From Gemmatimonadota bacterium (GTDB lineage: Bacteria; Gemmatimonadota; Gemmatimonadetes; Longimicrobiales; Longimicrobiaceae): a stretch of 64,000 bases of DNA. The stretch spans positions 23,531 through 87,530 of the forward strand of contig JAQBQD010000161.1 in the NCBI GenBank assembly GCA_028287185.1, read 5' to 3'. Of this stretch, positions 26,721 through 36,560 are shown one piece after another. The position numbers and the translations under genes were made by a program. A model generated the notes under the pieces. It searched no databases. It saw nothing but the letters and a program-made list of their open reading frames with translations, and was not told the DNA's origin. How positions within the stretch are numbered: the first letter of the stretch is position 1; each line of letters begins with the position of its first letter.

Positions 26721-28409
26721 GTGATCCTCAAGCGTCCCCCTCCCGGCGCCCGCTCGCCGGTCGTGATCGTGCTGCTTCTGCTGGCGCTGGCGCTGTCGGG
26801 CGCGCTGGCGTACGAGGCGCAGGTGGCCGCGCGCTCGCACCGCGCGACGGCCGAGGGGGCGCTACGCGACTACTCGGCGGTGTCGGCGTTCCTGGTGTCG
26901 CGCATGGCCAAGCAGGGGGTGGCCAACGTCACCGGGATGCGCGTGTACCCGTTCGAGGAGGTGCACGTGCGCAGGGGCGAGTCGCCGCCGCCGCTGCCCG
27001 TGCTGCTGCACAAGGCGCACATGCCCGAGTGCCGCACCTGCTTCGCGCTGGACTCGGTGCGCGGCTACTTTCGCCTGGACCTGCGCGACGGATCGATGGA
27101 AAGCACGGGCGAGGCGCCCTCGCCGGCGTTCCGCGCGTGGCTGGCGGACACGGTGCGCGCCTGGTACCGGCACCGCGTGCGCGACGAGTCGAGCTGGGAG
27201 TTCCAGGCGCTGGTGGGCCACATCGCCGGCCGCGACCGCGCCGTGGGCTACGTGCTGCGCCGGGACGAGGCGGGCGTGCCGGCGCTCATCTACGGCTTCG
27301 AGACGGCGCCCCGCGACTTCGTGCGGGCGGCGTTCAAGCGCATCCTTCCCAGCCCCTACCTGCTTCCCGGCGCCCTCACCCGCGGCCTGCCCAACGACTC
27401 GCTGATCTCGCTCGTCGCCACGGACGCGTCGGGGCGCGAGGTGCTGCGCTCGCCGCGTCAGTACCCCGCGACCTTCGCCGCCACGGACACCCTGGGGCAG
27501 CAGTTCGGCGGGCTGGTGGTGCGCGTGGCGCTGCGCCCCTCGGCGGCGGAGCGGCTGGTGATCGGCGGGCTGCCGCGCTCGCGGCTGCCGGTGCTGCTGG
27601 GGCTCTTCACCCTCGCCGCCGGCCTGGTGGCGACGGCGCTTCTGCAGCTTCGCCGCGAGCGCGAGCTTTCGCGGCTGCGGTCCGATTTCGTCTCCGGGGT
27701 GTCGCACGAGCTGCGCACGCCGCTCGCGCAGATCCGCATGTTCGCCGAGACGCTGCGCCTGGGGCGGGTGCGGACGGAGGGCGAGCGGGCGCGCTCCATC
27801 GAGATCATCGACCAGGAGGCGCGGCGGCTTTCGAACCTGGTGGACAACGTGCTGCACTTCTCGCGCGCGGAGCGGCGGGCGGTGCGGCTGGCGCCCGAGC
27901 CGCTGGACCTGGCCCGCTTGGCCCGCGAGGCGGTGGAGGCGTTCGGCCCCCTGGCGCGCTCGCGGCGCACGGAGGTGGCGGTGGCGCTGGAGGACGGGGT
28001 GCCGGCCGTGGTGGACCGCGGCGCCTTCCGCCAGGTGCTGCTGAACCTGCTGGACAACGCGGTGAAGTACGGCCCGCCCGGCCAGACGGTGGTGCTGGGC
28101 CTGGCCCGCGTGGGCGACCGCGCGCGCGTGTGGGTGGAGGACCGCGGCCCCGGCATTCCCGCGCGCGACCGGGAGCGGGTGTTCGCGCCCTTCTACCGCC
28201 TGGAGCGCGACGCGGGATCCGCCGTGGCGGGAAGCGGGATCGGGCTGGCGGTGGTGGGCGAGCTCGTGGCGCTGCACGGCGGCCGCGCCTGGGCCGAGGA
28301 GGGCGCGGCGGGGGGCGCGCGCTTCGTCGTGGAGCTTCCCCTGGCGCCCAGCGCCGAGGCGGCGGATGCGCCGGAGCGGGCGGAGCGCGCGCAGGAGGCG
28401 GCGGTATGA
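26721..28409 (+). CDS. Sensor histidine kinase (two-component pair with 28406)
   Basis: 562 residues with a GTG start. TM1 is near 13-31 and TM2 near 290-310, enclosing a periplasmic sensor of about 255 residues that contains a CxxC (MPECRTCFAL, near 91-100), a possible metal or redox site. HisKA: SGVSHELRTPLAQIRMF with His329. HATPase: LLNLLDNAVKYGPPG, DRGPGIP and GSGIGLAVV. All boxes are intact and there is no HAMP between TM2 and HisKA. The stop overlaps the regulator's ATG (ATGA), so the pair is made together. The signal is unknown; the CxxC sensor hints at redox or metal. Confidence 0.95.
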   Translation: MILKRPPPGARSPVVIVLLLLALALSGALAYEAQVAARSHRATAEGALRDYSAVSAFLVSRMAKQGVANVTGMRVYPFEEVHVRRGESPPPLPVLLHKAHMPECRTCFALDSVRGYFRLDLRDGSMESTGEAPSPAFRAWLADTVRAWYRHRVRDESSWEFQALVGHIAGRDRAVGYVLRRDEAGVPALIYGFETAPRDFVRAAFKRILPSPYLLPGALTRGLPNDSLISLVATDASGREVLRSPRQYPATFAATDTLGQQFGGLVVRVALRPSAAERLVIGGLPRSRLPVLLGLFTLAAGLVATALLQLRRERELSRLRSDFVSGVSHELRTPLAQIRMFAETLRLGRVRTEGERARSIEIIDQEARRLSNLVDNVLHFSRAERRAVRLAPEPLDLARLAREAVEAFGPLARSRRTEVAVALEDGVPAVVDRGAFRQVLLNLLDNAVKYGPPGQTVVLGLARVGDRARVWVEDRGPGIPARDRERVFAPFYRLERDAGSAVAGSGIGLAVVGELVALHGGRAWAEEGAAGGARFVVELPLAPSAEAADAPERAERAQEAAV

Positions 28410-29092
28410 AGCGCATCCTGGTGGTGGAGGACAACCCGGACCTGGCGTTCGGGCTGCGCAACAACCTGGAGATCGAGGGATACCAGGTGGAGGTGCGCGG
28501 CGACGGCGCTTCGGGCTTGGCGCGCGCGCTGGAGTGGGCGCCCGACCTGCTTGTGCTGGACCTGATGCTGCCCGAGATGGACGGCTACCGCGTGCTGCAC
28601 GAGCTGCGGCGCGAGGGGGCGGCGGTGCCCGTGCTGATCCTGACGGCCAAGGGCGACGAGACGGACAAGGTGCGCGGCTTTCGGCTGGGCGCGGACGACT
28701 ACGTGACCAAGCCGTTCGGGCTGCTGGAGCTGCTGGCCCGTGTGGAGGCCCTGCTGCGCCGCACGGCCGCCGGCGCCGCCCCGGTGGCCGCCGCCCGCGA
28801 CCGCTTCGGCAGCGTGGAGGTGGACCGCGATGCGCGCTCGGTGGCCCGCGCGGGCGGGAGCGTGCAGCTCACGCCCAAGGAGTACGACCTGCTGCTGGCG
28901 CTGATGGACCGCGGCGGCAAGGTGGCCAGCCGCGTGGAGCTGATGCGCGAGGTGTGGGGCCACCGCGCCGCCATCCTGAGCCGCACGGTGGACACGCACG
29001 TGGCCGAGCTGCGCCGCAAGCTGGAGGACGACCCCGCCCACCCGCGCCACATCCTGACGATTCGGAAGGCGGGGTATCGGTTCCAGGGCTAG
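28406..29092 (+). CDS. OmpR/PhoB-family response regulator
   Basis: 228 residues. Receiver domain: VVEDN acidic pocket, phospho-acceptor Asp52 (LVLDLMLPEMDGY), Thr80 and Lys102 (YVTKPF). The C-terminal winged helix (about 130-228) has LTPKEYDLLLALMDRGGKVASR, LMREVWG and SRTVDTHVAELRRKLEDDP, with IRKAGYRFQG at the end. It is a full-length DNA-binding regulator. The ATG overlaps the kinase stop, and GCAGGAGGCGG provides the ribosome-binding site. Targets are unknown; no obvious effector gene follows in the operon. Confidence 0.96.
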   Translation: MKRILVVEDNPDLAFGLRNNLEIEGYQVEVRGDGASGLARALEWAPDLLVLDLMLPEMDGYRVLHELRREGAAVPVLILTAKGDETDKVRGFRLGADDYVTKPFGLLELLARVEALLRRTAAGAAPVAAARDRFGSVEVDRDARSVARAGGSVQLTPKEYDLLLALMDRGGKVASRVELMREVWGHRAAILSRTVDTHVAELRRKLEDDPAHPRHILTIRKAGYRFQG

Positions 29093-29160
29093 GGGACGAC
29101 CCCACCGGCGTGATCGGTTCGGCGAGGGGCGCGTAGCGGAAAGCCGAGGTCTGCACCGTG

Positions 29161-29213
29161 CCTCGGGTTGAAACCCGGGCCTGCAACGACGTACTGCCCT
29201 GCCTTCGCAGGGC
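29161..29213. repeat. Double-hairpin intergenic element
   Basis: CGGGTT/AACCCG (29164-29177) around GA, then GCCCTGC/GCAGGGC (29196-29213) around CTTC. It lies 70 bp after the response regulator stop. It resembles a class of dispersed GC-rich elements with a TGAA turn; the palindrome at 21058 has a similar layout. It may also serve as a terminator. Confidence 0.5.
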
Positions 29214-29719
29214 GGCGTCCGAGCGGGGCCGGGTGTTTTTGCGTGTGGCGGGATTCCGCGTCCAACGGCGGGACACGGGGTAGTCGGCAGTTTTCGCATA
29301 CATTTTCGCGGGACGGGAGGCGCCTCGCGGTCCGTCTTGCGTGCACTTATCCGCGTTTCAGCTTTGGCGGAAGGGAAGGGGAGATCATTCTCGATCTCGC
29401 CGCGCAGCTCCCCGAAGCCGCGGCGGGGGAGCGCGGCGGCGTGTCGGAAAGCGCCAGCGACCCGCGTGCAGGGGGCGGTCTTGACGCGGGGGTGGGATCG
29501 CTGGTGGGACGGGTCAGGCGGCAACGTCCGGATCACCGCGGCTGGAATGCGGTCGGCGCTTCCGGAACATCAAGGATGTACCACGATTTCCGGTTCTCTC
29601 GCGGATTCCGGTGCTGCCTCCAGAGCTTCCCCGCTTCCGGTTCCGGAGCGTTCCTCTGCAACCCGGTTTGATCCCCGGGAGGACACCAAGGGCGTAGAGG
29701 CGCGTCCCGGAGAGCGGTT

Positions 29720-29852
29720 GCGAAAGCGATCGTGACCCGAAGGGCGGAGACGGACGGGGGCTGTTTCCCGGCCGGCTCCGTTTTGCTGGCGATCGTTGTT
29801 TGATCGCCAGCAAAATAGAGCGCGGTGACCGCGTAGCGGGCATTCGCCCAAG
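29720..29852. repeat. 133-bp intergenic repeat, copy 2
   Basis: Almost identical to 15067-15199. Here the central stem-loop is perfect: 14 bp (29781-29794 with 29802-29815), loop GTTGTTT. The stem begins TTTT and ends AAAA, the reverse of an intrinsic terminator. It ends 29 bp from the stop of pantothenate kinase. Confidence 0.9.
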
Positions 29853-29881
29853 GTCTTCTCGCCGGCGCCCTCCGTCGAGGC

Positions 29882-30847
29882 TCAGAGACGGCGGAGGCGG
29901 ACGCGGCTCACTCGATGGTTGGGGCCCTTCTCCAGGATCAGCCGGGCGCGCTCGCGGGTGGGGGCGATGTTCTCGCGCAGGTTCAGGCCGTTGATGTCGC
30001 GCCAGATGCCCAGCGCCAGCCTCTCGGCTTCGTCGTCCGGCAGCTTCGCCAGGTCGCGGAAGAACGACTCGGGGTTCTGGAACGCGGTCTCGCGAAGATG
30101 GTGGAAGCGCTCCACGAACCAGTGCTTGAGGTCGGCCTCGGGCGCGTCGATGTAGAGCGAGAAGTCGAAGAAGTCGGAGACGAAGACGCGCGCGCTGCGG
30201 TCCACGCCCGGCGTGCCGCTCTGGAGCACGTTGAGGCCTTCGACGATGACGATGTCGGGCCGCTCCACCACCTGCACGCGGTCGGGCACCACGTCGTAGA
30301 CCATGTGCGAGTAGGTGGGCGCCTCCACCCGCTCGCGGCCCGACTTGAGCTCGCTGAGGAAGCGCACCAGCCGGCGCAGGTCGTAGCTTTCCGGAAAGCC
30401 CTTGCGGCGCATGATGCCGCGCTCTTCCAGCACCTGGTTGGGAAAGAGGAAGCCGTCGGTCGTCACCAGGTCCACGCGCGGGTGGTCGGGCCAGCGCGAC
30501 AGCAGCGCCCGCAGCACGCGCGAGGTGGTGCTCTTGCCCGCCGCCACGCTGCCGGCGACGCCGATGACGTACGGCACCTTGGCCGCCACGCGCCCCAAGA
30601 AGGTGTCCGTGGCGCGGAACAGCGCCTGGGCGGCGGCCACGTGCAGGTTGAGCAGGCGAGAGAGGGGGAGGTACACCTCCGTGACCTCGTCCAGCGACAC
30701 CTCCTCGCTCACCCCGCTCAGCTCGGCCAGGTCGGCCTCGGAGAGCGTGAGCGGCGTGGCGCCGCGAAGCTTCGCCCACTCGGCGCGCGACATCTCCACG
30801 AAGGGTGAGCGCCCCTCGCCGGGGCGCACGCGGCGGTGGCCGCTCAC
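29882..30847 (-). CDS. coaA: Pantothenate kinase, type I
   Basis: 321 residues, close to the 316 of the E. coli enzyme. It catalyses ATP-dependent phosphorylation of pantothenate, the first committed step to coenzyme A. Visible motifs: [18 protein letters not shown] near the N-terminus, P-loop [12 protein letters not shown] (97-107, Lys105), [36 protein letters not shown] and [10 protein letters not shown]. The GTG start at 30847 overlaps the MFS stop; it is preferred to the internal Met19 because the family extends upstream of SRAEW. GGAGG lies 10 bases upstream. It is translationally coupled to the MFS gene. Confidence 0.95.
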   Translation of the reverse strand: MSGHRRVRPGEGRSPFVEMSRAEWAKLRGATPLTLSEADLAELSGVSEEVSLDEVTEVYLPLSRLLNLHVAAAQALFRATDTFLGRVAAKVPYVIGVAGSVAAGKSTTSRVLRALLSRWPDHPRVDLVTTDGFLFPNQVLEERGIMRRKGFPESYDLRRLVRFLSELKSGRERVEAPTYSHMVYDVVPDRVQVVERPDIVIVEGLNVLQSGTPGVDRSARVFVSDFFDFSLYIDAPEADLKHWFVERFHHLRETAFQNPESFFRDLAKLPDDEAERLALGIWRDINGLNLRENIAPTRERARLILEKGPNHRVSRVRLRRL

Positions 30848-32061
30848 GCCACGGCCGCCTCCCCCGCGGCGGCACGGTGCGCGGGCACGTGCGCGGCGGT
30901 GCGCGCCATCATCCCCGCGGCGGCCAGGCCCACGACGGCCACGCCGCTCCACAGCGCGCCCGGCCCCAGGCGGTCCATCACCCACGTGCCCAGCCCCGGC
31001 CCCACGGTGAAGCCGATGCCGAACGCCATGGAGTAGGCGCCCATGTACTCGCCGCGGCGCCGCGCGGGGGCCACATCGGCCACGTAGCTGCTCATGGAGG
31101 GAAAGAGGATCATCTCGCCGAAGGTCCACACCACCACCGTCACCGCCGCCGTCCACACCCCCGTCACCAGCCCCAGCCCCGCGAACCCGGCCGTCGCCAG
31201 CACGGCGCCGACGACCAGCGAGGTGCGGTGCGCCCAGTGCGCGGTGGCCAGGTTCAGCGGCACCTCCAGCAGCACGATGAGCACCGTGTTGACGGCGAAC
31301 AGCATCCCGAAGGTGCTTTCGCGCAGGTGGAGGTCGCGCACCAGGAAGAGCGGCATGGGCCCCAGGTGCTGGAAGAAGACGGCGGAGACCAGGACCACGG
31401 AGGCCAGGAAGAAGAGCATGGGCCGGTCGCGCAGCACGCCCGCGTGGTGCACGCCGTGCTCGCCCGCGGGAACGGCCAGCCGCCGGCGCAGCACCGTGCG
31501 CCGCAGCAGCGCCCACGAGACCAGCGCGGCCGCCAGAGAGGTGGCGGCGTCCACCACGAAGAGCGCGCGGAACGACACGGCCGCCAGGAACCCGCCCACC
31601 GCCGGCCCGATGCTCATCCCCAGGTTCACGGCCAGGCGGATGAGGGCGATGCCGGCCTTGCGCTGCTCGGGCGGCACCAGGCTGGTCATGGCGGTCAGGT
31701 TCGCCGGCCGGCCCGCCTCGTTGGTGACGGACCACACGACGGCGATGGCCAGCACGCCGGCGAAGGTGTGCACGAAGGGGAAGGCGAGCAGGGTGGCGCC
31801 CGTGAGCACCAGCGAGCCCACCATCACCGCCAGCGCGCCCAGCCGGTCGCACAGGCGCCCGCCCAGCGGCGAGCCCAGCAGGCTGGCGGCGCCGTAGGCC
31901 GTGAGCACCAGCCCCGCGCGCTCGGCCGGGAAGTGCAGCGAGCGCGTGAGGTACAGCACCAGGAAGGGCAGCGCCATGGTGCCCATGCGGTTGACCAGCG
32001 TGGCACCGGCCAGGGCCCAGATCTCCCGCGGAAGGCCGTCCAGGCCGCGCCACGGGTTCAT
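30844..32061 (-). CDS. MFS transporter
   Basis: 405 residues with about 12 hydrophobic segments in two halves separated by a basic loop ([11 protein letters not shown], near 185). The loop 2-3 signature [13 protein letters not shown] and the [11 protein letters not shown] and [11 protein letters not shown] helices are typical of the MFS drug/efflux-like group (MdtH/YceL-like). It is an inner-membrane proton-coupled exporter of unknown substrate. The ATG at 32061 has only a weak ribosome-binding site. It overlaps pantothenate kinase by 4 bp; co-translation with a CoA enzyme suggests pantothenate or a related solute, but this is only inference. Confidence 0.9.
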   Translation of the reverse strand: MNPWRGLDGLPREIWALAGATLVNRMGTMALPFLVLYLTRSLHFPAERAGLVLTAYGAASLLGSPLGGRLCDRLGALAVMVGSLVLTGATLLAFPFVHTFAGVLAIAVVWSVTNEAGRPANLTAMTSLVPPEQRKAGIALIRLAVNLGMSIGPAVGGFLAAVSFRALFVVDAATSLAAALVSWALLRRTVLRRRLAVPAGEHGVHHAGVLRDRPMLFFLASVVLVSAVFFQHLGPMPLFLVRDLHLRESTFGMLFAVNTVLIVLLEVPLNLATAHWAHRTSLVVGAVLATAGFAGLGLVTGVWTAAVTVVVWTFGEMILFPSMSSYVADVAPARRRGEYMGAYSMAFGIGFTVGPGLGTWVMDRLGPGALWSGVAVVGLAAAGMMARTAAHVPAHRAAAGEAAVA

Positions 32062-32391
32062 CGAGATCGCCAAGGTACGGACGGCTCCTTTCGCATGCGC
32101 GAGGGAAAACGCGAGGGGCCGGCGGCGCCCCCGTGGCACCGCCGGCCCCTTGAAGTGTGGCACCCCGCGGCGCCGCGAGCAACCGGCGGGGGTCCGGACG
32201 GCGCTACATCGGCATCGTCGGCTCTTCGGACGACGGCGGCGGAAGGTCGTCTTCCATCGACGGGTCCGTGGTTGAGCAACGTCGGCGGAGGGAGGTGGAC
32301 GGGCCTCGATACGACGGGCGGCACGGCTCATCCCGCACCGTGTCCCGGTGCGTGCAGTTTCCGTCGATCACGGATCGATCGACCGTGGATG
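32062..32391. other. Intergenic stretch
   Basis: 330 bases. It contains the terminator at 32114-32150; the rest (32160-32391) shows no supported gene. The MFS promoter should lie near 32070-32110. Confidence 0.5.
32114..32150 (-). terminator. Intrinsic terminator
   Basis: AGGGGCCGGCGG (32114-32125) pairs perfectly with 32139-32150, loop 13 bases. Read on the minus strand the stem is followed by CGCGTTTTCCC. It would end the flippase transcript before the MFS gene. Confidence 0.65.
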
Positions 32392-34038
32392 CTACGCCGC
32401 CGCCGTGCGCCGCCGGCCGCCGGGGAGCATGGCGCGGAGGGCGGCCCACTCGCCGTGGCGGAAGAAGCGGGTGGCGAAGAGCAGGGCGGGCATGGCGGCC
32501 AGCAGGGCCAGCTTCGCGCCGACGCCGGCGGCGGAGAGCGGCGCCACGCCCCTCGACGCGATCCACCAGTCCGCCGCGTACAGGCCGCCCACGATGGCGG
32601 CCAGGTGCAGCAGCCGGCCCCACTCGTAGGGGACGGGATAGACGCGGTTGGACTGCCACGCCCCCAGCGCCGCCATCACGGCGTACGCGGCCGGCGTCGC
32701 GGCGGCCACGCCCACCATGCCCCAGCGCGACTCGGCGAAGATGCAGATGCCCAGGTTGAGCACGGCCCCCGCGCCCGCGATCCAGGGCAGCACGCCCGTC
32801 CTGCGCTCGATGTAGAGCCCGGCGGTGACCACGGTGTAGACGCCGCTGAACACGTAGCCCAGCAGGATGACGGGCACGATGGGCAGCCCCAGCCAGTACG
32901 CCGCCTTCTCGTAGTGGTGCACGGCGGGGATGCTGGTGAGGGTGGGCAGCAGCACCGACACGCCCAGGAACACCGCGCCGCAGATGAGCATGAGCGCGGT
33001 CAGCACGCGCGAGAAGAGCTGCGGCGCGCCCGGATCCTTCGCGTGCTGGAGCGAGAAGGGCGTCCACGCCATGCGGAACATCTGCACCACCAGCAGCATC
33101 GCCACGCCCAGCTTGTAGTTGAAGCCGTAGATGCCCACCACGTCCTTGGACGTCATGTGGTACATCGACGACGCCACGTGCTCGGGCAGGTAGTTCAGCA
33201 CGATGCGGTCGCCGTTCTCCACCAGCATCACCGCCAGCATGGCCGGCATGATGGGCAGCGCGTACTTCCAGAGCGGCTTCCACGCGGCCCCGCGCAGCCC
33301 CGCGGGGCGGAACAGGCGGGCAATCTCGCCCAGGAAGAGCGCCAGCACCACCAGGTTCGCGGCCAGGTTGGCCAGGAAGATGGACTCCACCCCGTGGTGC
33401 AGCGTGCCGATGAGCACCACGTTGAGCCCCACGCTGACGCCCACGAACAGCAGCCGCAGCACCGCGTAGCGCATGGAGCGGTTGGTCATGCGCAGGTGCG
33501 CGTACGGCACCGCCAGCAGCGCGTCCGTGTAGACGATGGCGATCATGTAGCGGAACGACGACGCGTCCAGCCGGGCCCACGGGGCCAGCGAGGGCGCGGC
33601 GGCGAAGGCCAGCGCCGCGATCACCCCGCCCACCGCCAGCACCATCCCGAACGACATGCTGAACGCACGCTGCCGGTCGGCCAGCGGCGCGTCCTTCACC
33701 TGGGCGGCGTTGCGCATGTACGCCACGTCCATCCCCAGGTACAGCGCGATGGAGATGATGGGGATGTACGAGTAGACGACGCTCTGGATGCCGTTCTGCG
33801 CCGGGTCGAACTGGTGCGCGTAGTAGGGCTGCAGCAGGTAGCTGAGCAGGCGGCCCACGATGGAGCTGAGCCCGTACACCAGCGACTCCGACCCCAGCCG
33901 CTTGAGCTTGGCCCCGAAGCCCCCCGGCGCCGACGCCCCCGCCCCCGACCCGCCCGCCGTTCCCGTGGACGCCGCCGCCTGCGCCGCGTCCGCGGTGGCC
34001 CGCGCATCCGCCCCCGGCCTGTCCCGTCCGTCCGCCAT
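32392..34038 (-). CDS. Oligosaccharide/lipid flippase (Wzx/MATE-like)
   Basis: 548 residues. A Gly/Ala-rich cytosolic N-terminus (about 45 residues) precedes 12-14 membrane helices. SESLVYGLSSIVGRLLSYLLQPYY at the start of the membrane part, the VGIYGFNYKLGVAMLLVVQMF segment and DRIVLNYL are characteristic of polysaccharide biosynthesis proteins of the MOP superfamily. Members flip undecaprenyl-linked sugar units across the inner membrane. No glycosyltransferase or polymerase gene adjoins it, so it may serve a polysaccharide locus elsewhere. The start at 34038 follows GAGCGG. Confidence 0.9.
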   Translation of the reverse strand: MADGRDRPGADARATADAAQAAASTGTAGGSGAGASAPGGFGAKLKRLGSESLVYGLSSIVGRLLSYLLQPYYAHQFDPAQNGIQSVVYSYIPIISIALYLGMDVAYMRNAAQVKDAPLADRQRAFSMSFGMVLAVGGVIAALAFAAAPSLAPWARLDASSFRYMIAIVYTDALLAVPYAHLRMTNRSMRYAVLRLLFVGVSVGLNVVLIGTLHHGVESIFLANLAANLVVLALFLGEIARLFRPAGLRGAAWKPLWKYALPIMPAMLAVMLVENGDRIVLNYLPEHVASSMYHMTSKDVVGIYGFNYKLGVAMLLVVQMFRMAWTPFSLQHAKDPGAPQLFSRVLTALMLICGAVFLGVSVLLPTLTSIPAVHHYEKAAYWLGLPIVPVILLGYVFSGVYTVVTAGLYIERRTGVLPWIAGAGAVLNLGICIFAESRWGMVGVAAATPAAYAVMAALGAWQSNRVYPVPYEWGRLLHLAAIVGGLYAADWWIASRGVAPLSAAGVGAKLALLAAMPALLFATRFFRHGEWAALRAMLPGGRRRTAAA

Positions 34039-34238
34039 CCGCTCGCCCGTGCCCGTGGATTTTCGATGGGTGCGCCGCGCCGTCGCCGGCCGGCCCGTGC
34101 AACCTAACGCGCCCCGCCGGCCCTCCGCACGGGGAGCGCCCACGGGGCGGCGGCGCAGGTGCGATCTCCGTGCCCGGTGCGGCCCGCGACGCAACCGGGT
34201 GCCGTCCGCACCGTCGTCGTTCTACATCCGCGCGCGGC

Positions 34239-34877
34239 TCAGCCCGCGGGCTTGCGGATGCACCAGGTGGTCATGCTGCGCCGGCCGTGCACCAGCGTGG
34301 TGCGCAGCGGGTCCAGCGGCCGGGCGTCCAGCTCGGCTTCCGCCGCGCGCAGCATGCGCTCGTCCACCAGGAAGCGCTCGCTGCCGTCGGGCAGCACGAA
34401 GCGGCGGCCGCCCAGGGGGCGCACCGCCTGCTCGATCGCCACGTCCGACGCCAGCCGCGCCCACAGCACCCTGCCAGGCCGCAGCACGCGCCACATCTCG
34501 CCCAGCATCGCCCGGAAGTGCGCCTCGTCGCGCGCGAAGTGCAGCACCGCGCTGCTGATGACGAAGTCGAACGCCGCATCGCTGAACGGCAGCGCCTCCA
34601 CGGCCGCCACGCGGAAGCGGCCGGCGTCCAGCGAAGGCGCCAGCTCCGCCGCCAGCGCCCGCACGCGCGCCACGGCGTCGACGTCCGCGTCCACCGCTGC
34701 GACGCGGAAGCCGGCGCGCAGCAGGTAGACGAGGTTGCGCCCCGCCCCGCAGCCCGCGTCCAGCACCTCCATCCCCGGAGCCAGACGCCCCTTCAGAAGC
34801 TGGTCGAACAGGTACACGTCGATGCCGCCGAACCACTCCAGCAGCCCCGCGGGGCCGATCGGCGGGCCGGGCATCAT
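34239..34877 (-). CDS. Class I SAM-dependent methyltransferase
   Basis: 212 residues with a Rossmann methyltransferase core: motif I LDAGCGAGRNLVYLLRAG (near 39-56), acidic end of strand 2 VAAVDADVDAV, motif post-I EALPFSDAAFDFVISSAVLHF and motif III RVLRPGRVLWARL. It ends RSMTTWCIRKPAG. The substrate is unknown. It lacks the conserved cysteine set of arsenite methyltransferases, so it should not be taken as the missing ArsM. Two adjacent ATGs at 34877/34874; the ribosome-binding site is weak. It is a stand-alone gene. Confidence 0.9.
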   Translation of the reverse strand: MMPGPPIGPAGLLEWFGGIDVYLFDQLLKGRLAPGMEVLDAGCGAGRNLVYLLRAGFRVAAVDADVDAVARVRALAAELAPSLDAGRFRVAAVEALPFSDAAFDFVISSAVLHFARDEAHFRAMLGEMWRVLRPGRVLWARLASDVAIEQAVRPLGGRRFVLPDGSERFLVDERMLRAAEAELDARPLDPLRTTLVHGRRSMTTWCIRKPAG

Positions 34878-35579
34878 CGGGAGCCGCAGGAAAGCGAGCG
34901 TGGCCGGCGGATCACAAGAGGCGCTTCCGGCGATGCGATTCCACACGGGGAGAGGAGGTCGGCGTGCATCGTCGATGGTTCCGTCGGAGGTGCAAAAGGG
35001 GCGTTCAGGGGATGCGAAGCGATGGTGCGGACGCCCCGCCCCGGCGCGCACCACTCGCCGGCCCTCCCCAGTCTGAATCGCCCGGTGATCGGGCCTGGCG
35101 ATTCGCTGATGGCCGCGGTGCATCGTCTTCTAGCCCACCCGCGCTTCTGCGCGAACGGCCTCGCCGCGCGCGCGCCATCTGCGTACCGCGGAAACTTCAT
35201 CCGGCACCGCCGCCAACCCGCGAAGGTAGGTTTCGCGCCGTCTCAGCCGCGGTTTCAACTACCCCTTACGGAGGCCGCCGTGCGCGAAAGTTGGGATGCC
35301 GCCACGGTCACCAATCCACCCCATCGCCGTCCCACGCCAACCATCCCGCCGCGCCGGCACGACGGGCGTGCAGCGAGGAGGTTTCCTCCGCGCGGAGCCA
35401 GCCTCCGCAGGGTGGCTTCGCGCAGTCGTTGCCGCGGATTCATCCGCCCGTGGCCTTCGCCGGTGCTGGCAGGGAGCCTCGACCCGGCCTTGTGCCCGCC
35501 GACCGCTGTCCGTTATATCGCCCGCCAGGCGCGGCGGAAGGGATTCCGTGGCGCGGCCCATTGACCGGAGGAAACGACC
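34878..35579. other. Long intergenic stretch
   Basis: 702 bases between divergent genes. It contains an 8-bp inverted repeat GAATCGCC/GGCGATTC (35075-35104, 14-base spacer). Open frames through it lack ribosome-binding sites and family matches. The last 60 bases hold the likely promoter of the second aldo/keto reductase. Confidence 0.55.
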
Positions 35580-36560
35580 ATGAAGTACACCCAGCTCGGC
35601 GGCACGGGCCTGTCGGTGTCGCGCATCTGCCTGGGGTGCATGAGCTACGGCACTCCCGAGTGGCGGCCGTGGGTCCTGGACGAGGCGGCGGCGCGGCCCT
35701 TCTTCCGGCGCGCGGTGGAGGCGGGCATCAACTTCTTCGACACGGCCGACATGTACTCGCGCGGCGTGAGCGAGGAGGTGACGGGCCGCGCCCTGCGCGA
35801 GTACGCCCGCATGGACGAGGTGGTGCTGGCGACGAAGGTGTTTTTTCCCGTGCGCGAGGGGCCCAACGGCAGCGGCCTGTCGCGCAAGCACATCGTGCAG
35901 GCGTGCGAGGACAGCCTGCGCCGCCTGGGGGTGGACGCCATCGACCTCTACCAGATCCACCGCTTCGACCCCGCCACGCCCATCGACGAGACGCTGGCCG
36001 CGCTGGACCACCTGGTCCGCCAGGGCAAGGTGCGCTACCTGGGCGCCAGCTCGGGCTACGCCTGGCAGCTCGCCATGGCGCTCTCCGCCTCGGAACGCAG
36101 CGGCTGGGCGCGCTTCGTGTCGATGCAGAACCACTACAACCTGCTGTACCGCGAGGAGGAGCGTGAGATGATCCCGCTGTGCCGCGCGCAGGGGCTGGGC
36201 GTGATCCCCTGGTCGCCGCTGGCACGCGGGGCGCTGGCTCGCGGCGCGGACGCCTTCGGGAAGCTGGACGCCACCGTGCGCGCCGGCAACGACGACTTCG
36301 CCGGCCGGCTGTACGATGCTCCCGGCGACGCGGACGTGGTGCGCGTGCTGCAGACGGTGGCGGACGCCCGCGGAGCCGCACCGGCCGAGGTGGCGCTGGC
36401 GTGGCTGCTGGCGAAGCCCGGCGTCACCGCTCCCATCGTGGGCGCCACCAGGGAGCACCACCTGGAGACGGCCATCCGCGCGGTGGAGCTGGAGCTGACG
36501 GCGGAAGAGATGGCCGCGCTGGAGGCGCCGTACCAGCCGCACGCCGTGCGCGGCCACTAG
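35580..36560 (+). CDS. Aldo/keto reductase
   Basis: 326 residues, YghZ/YajO-like TIM-barrel NADPH oxidoreductase. Tetrad: Asp54 and Tyr59 (NFFDTADMYSRG), Lys86 (VLATKVFF) and His127 (LYQIHRFD). The MQNHYNLLYREEEREMIPLC block and C-terminal APIVGATREHHLETA cofactor loop match the subfamily. The substrate is unknown. Only about a third of positions appear shared with the reductase at 21189, so they are different subfamilies, not a recent duplication. Excellent ribosome-binding site ACCGGAGG. Monocistronic, convergent with the TerC gene. Confidence 0.95.
   Translation: MKYTQLGGTGLSVSRICLGCMSYGTPEWRPWVLDEAAARPFFRRAVEAGINFFDTADMYSRGVSEEVTGRALREYARMDEVVLATKVFFPVREGPNGSGLSRKHIVQACEDSLRRLGVDAIDLYQIHRFDPATPIDETLAALDHLVRQGKVRYLGASSGYAWQLAMALSASERSGWARFVSMQNHYNLLYREEEREMIPLCRAQGLGVIPWSPLARGALARGADAFGKLDATVRAGNDDFAGRLYDAPGDADVVRVLQTVADARGAAPAEVALAWLLAKPGVTAPIVGATREHHLETAIRAVELELTAEEMAALEAPYQPHAVRGH

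Larger units (their letters stand above)
29093..29881. other. Long intergenic stretch with repeats
   Basis: 789 bases between convergent genes. Contents: a double-hairpin element (29161-29213), an undistinguished stretch (29240-29700) in which open frames lack ribosome-binding sites, and copy 2 of the 133-bp repeat (29720-29852). No gene is supported. Confidence 0.6.

Noticed and set aside
29168..29735. Overlapping plus-strand frames in the long intergenic stretch
   Set aside because: No ribosome-binding sites, no family match, and they run through the repeat element.
29781..29815. Intrinsic terminator in the 133-bp repeat
   Set aside because: The stem starts with TTTT and ends with AAAA, the reverse of the terminator arrangement on either strand.
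30805..34107. An 1100-codon plus-strand open frame
   Set aside because: Spans three well-identified minus-strand genes (pantothenate kinase end, MFS, flippase) and translates to His/Gln/Arg-rich nonsense.
34239..34877. Methyltransferase as the missing ArsM
   Set aside because: Lacks the conserved cysteines of arsenite methyltransferases and is 18 kb from ArsS.
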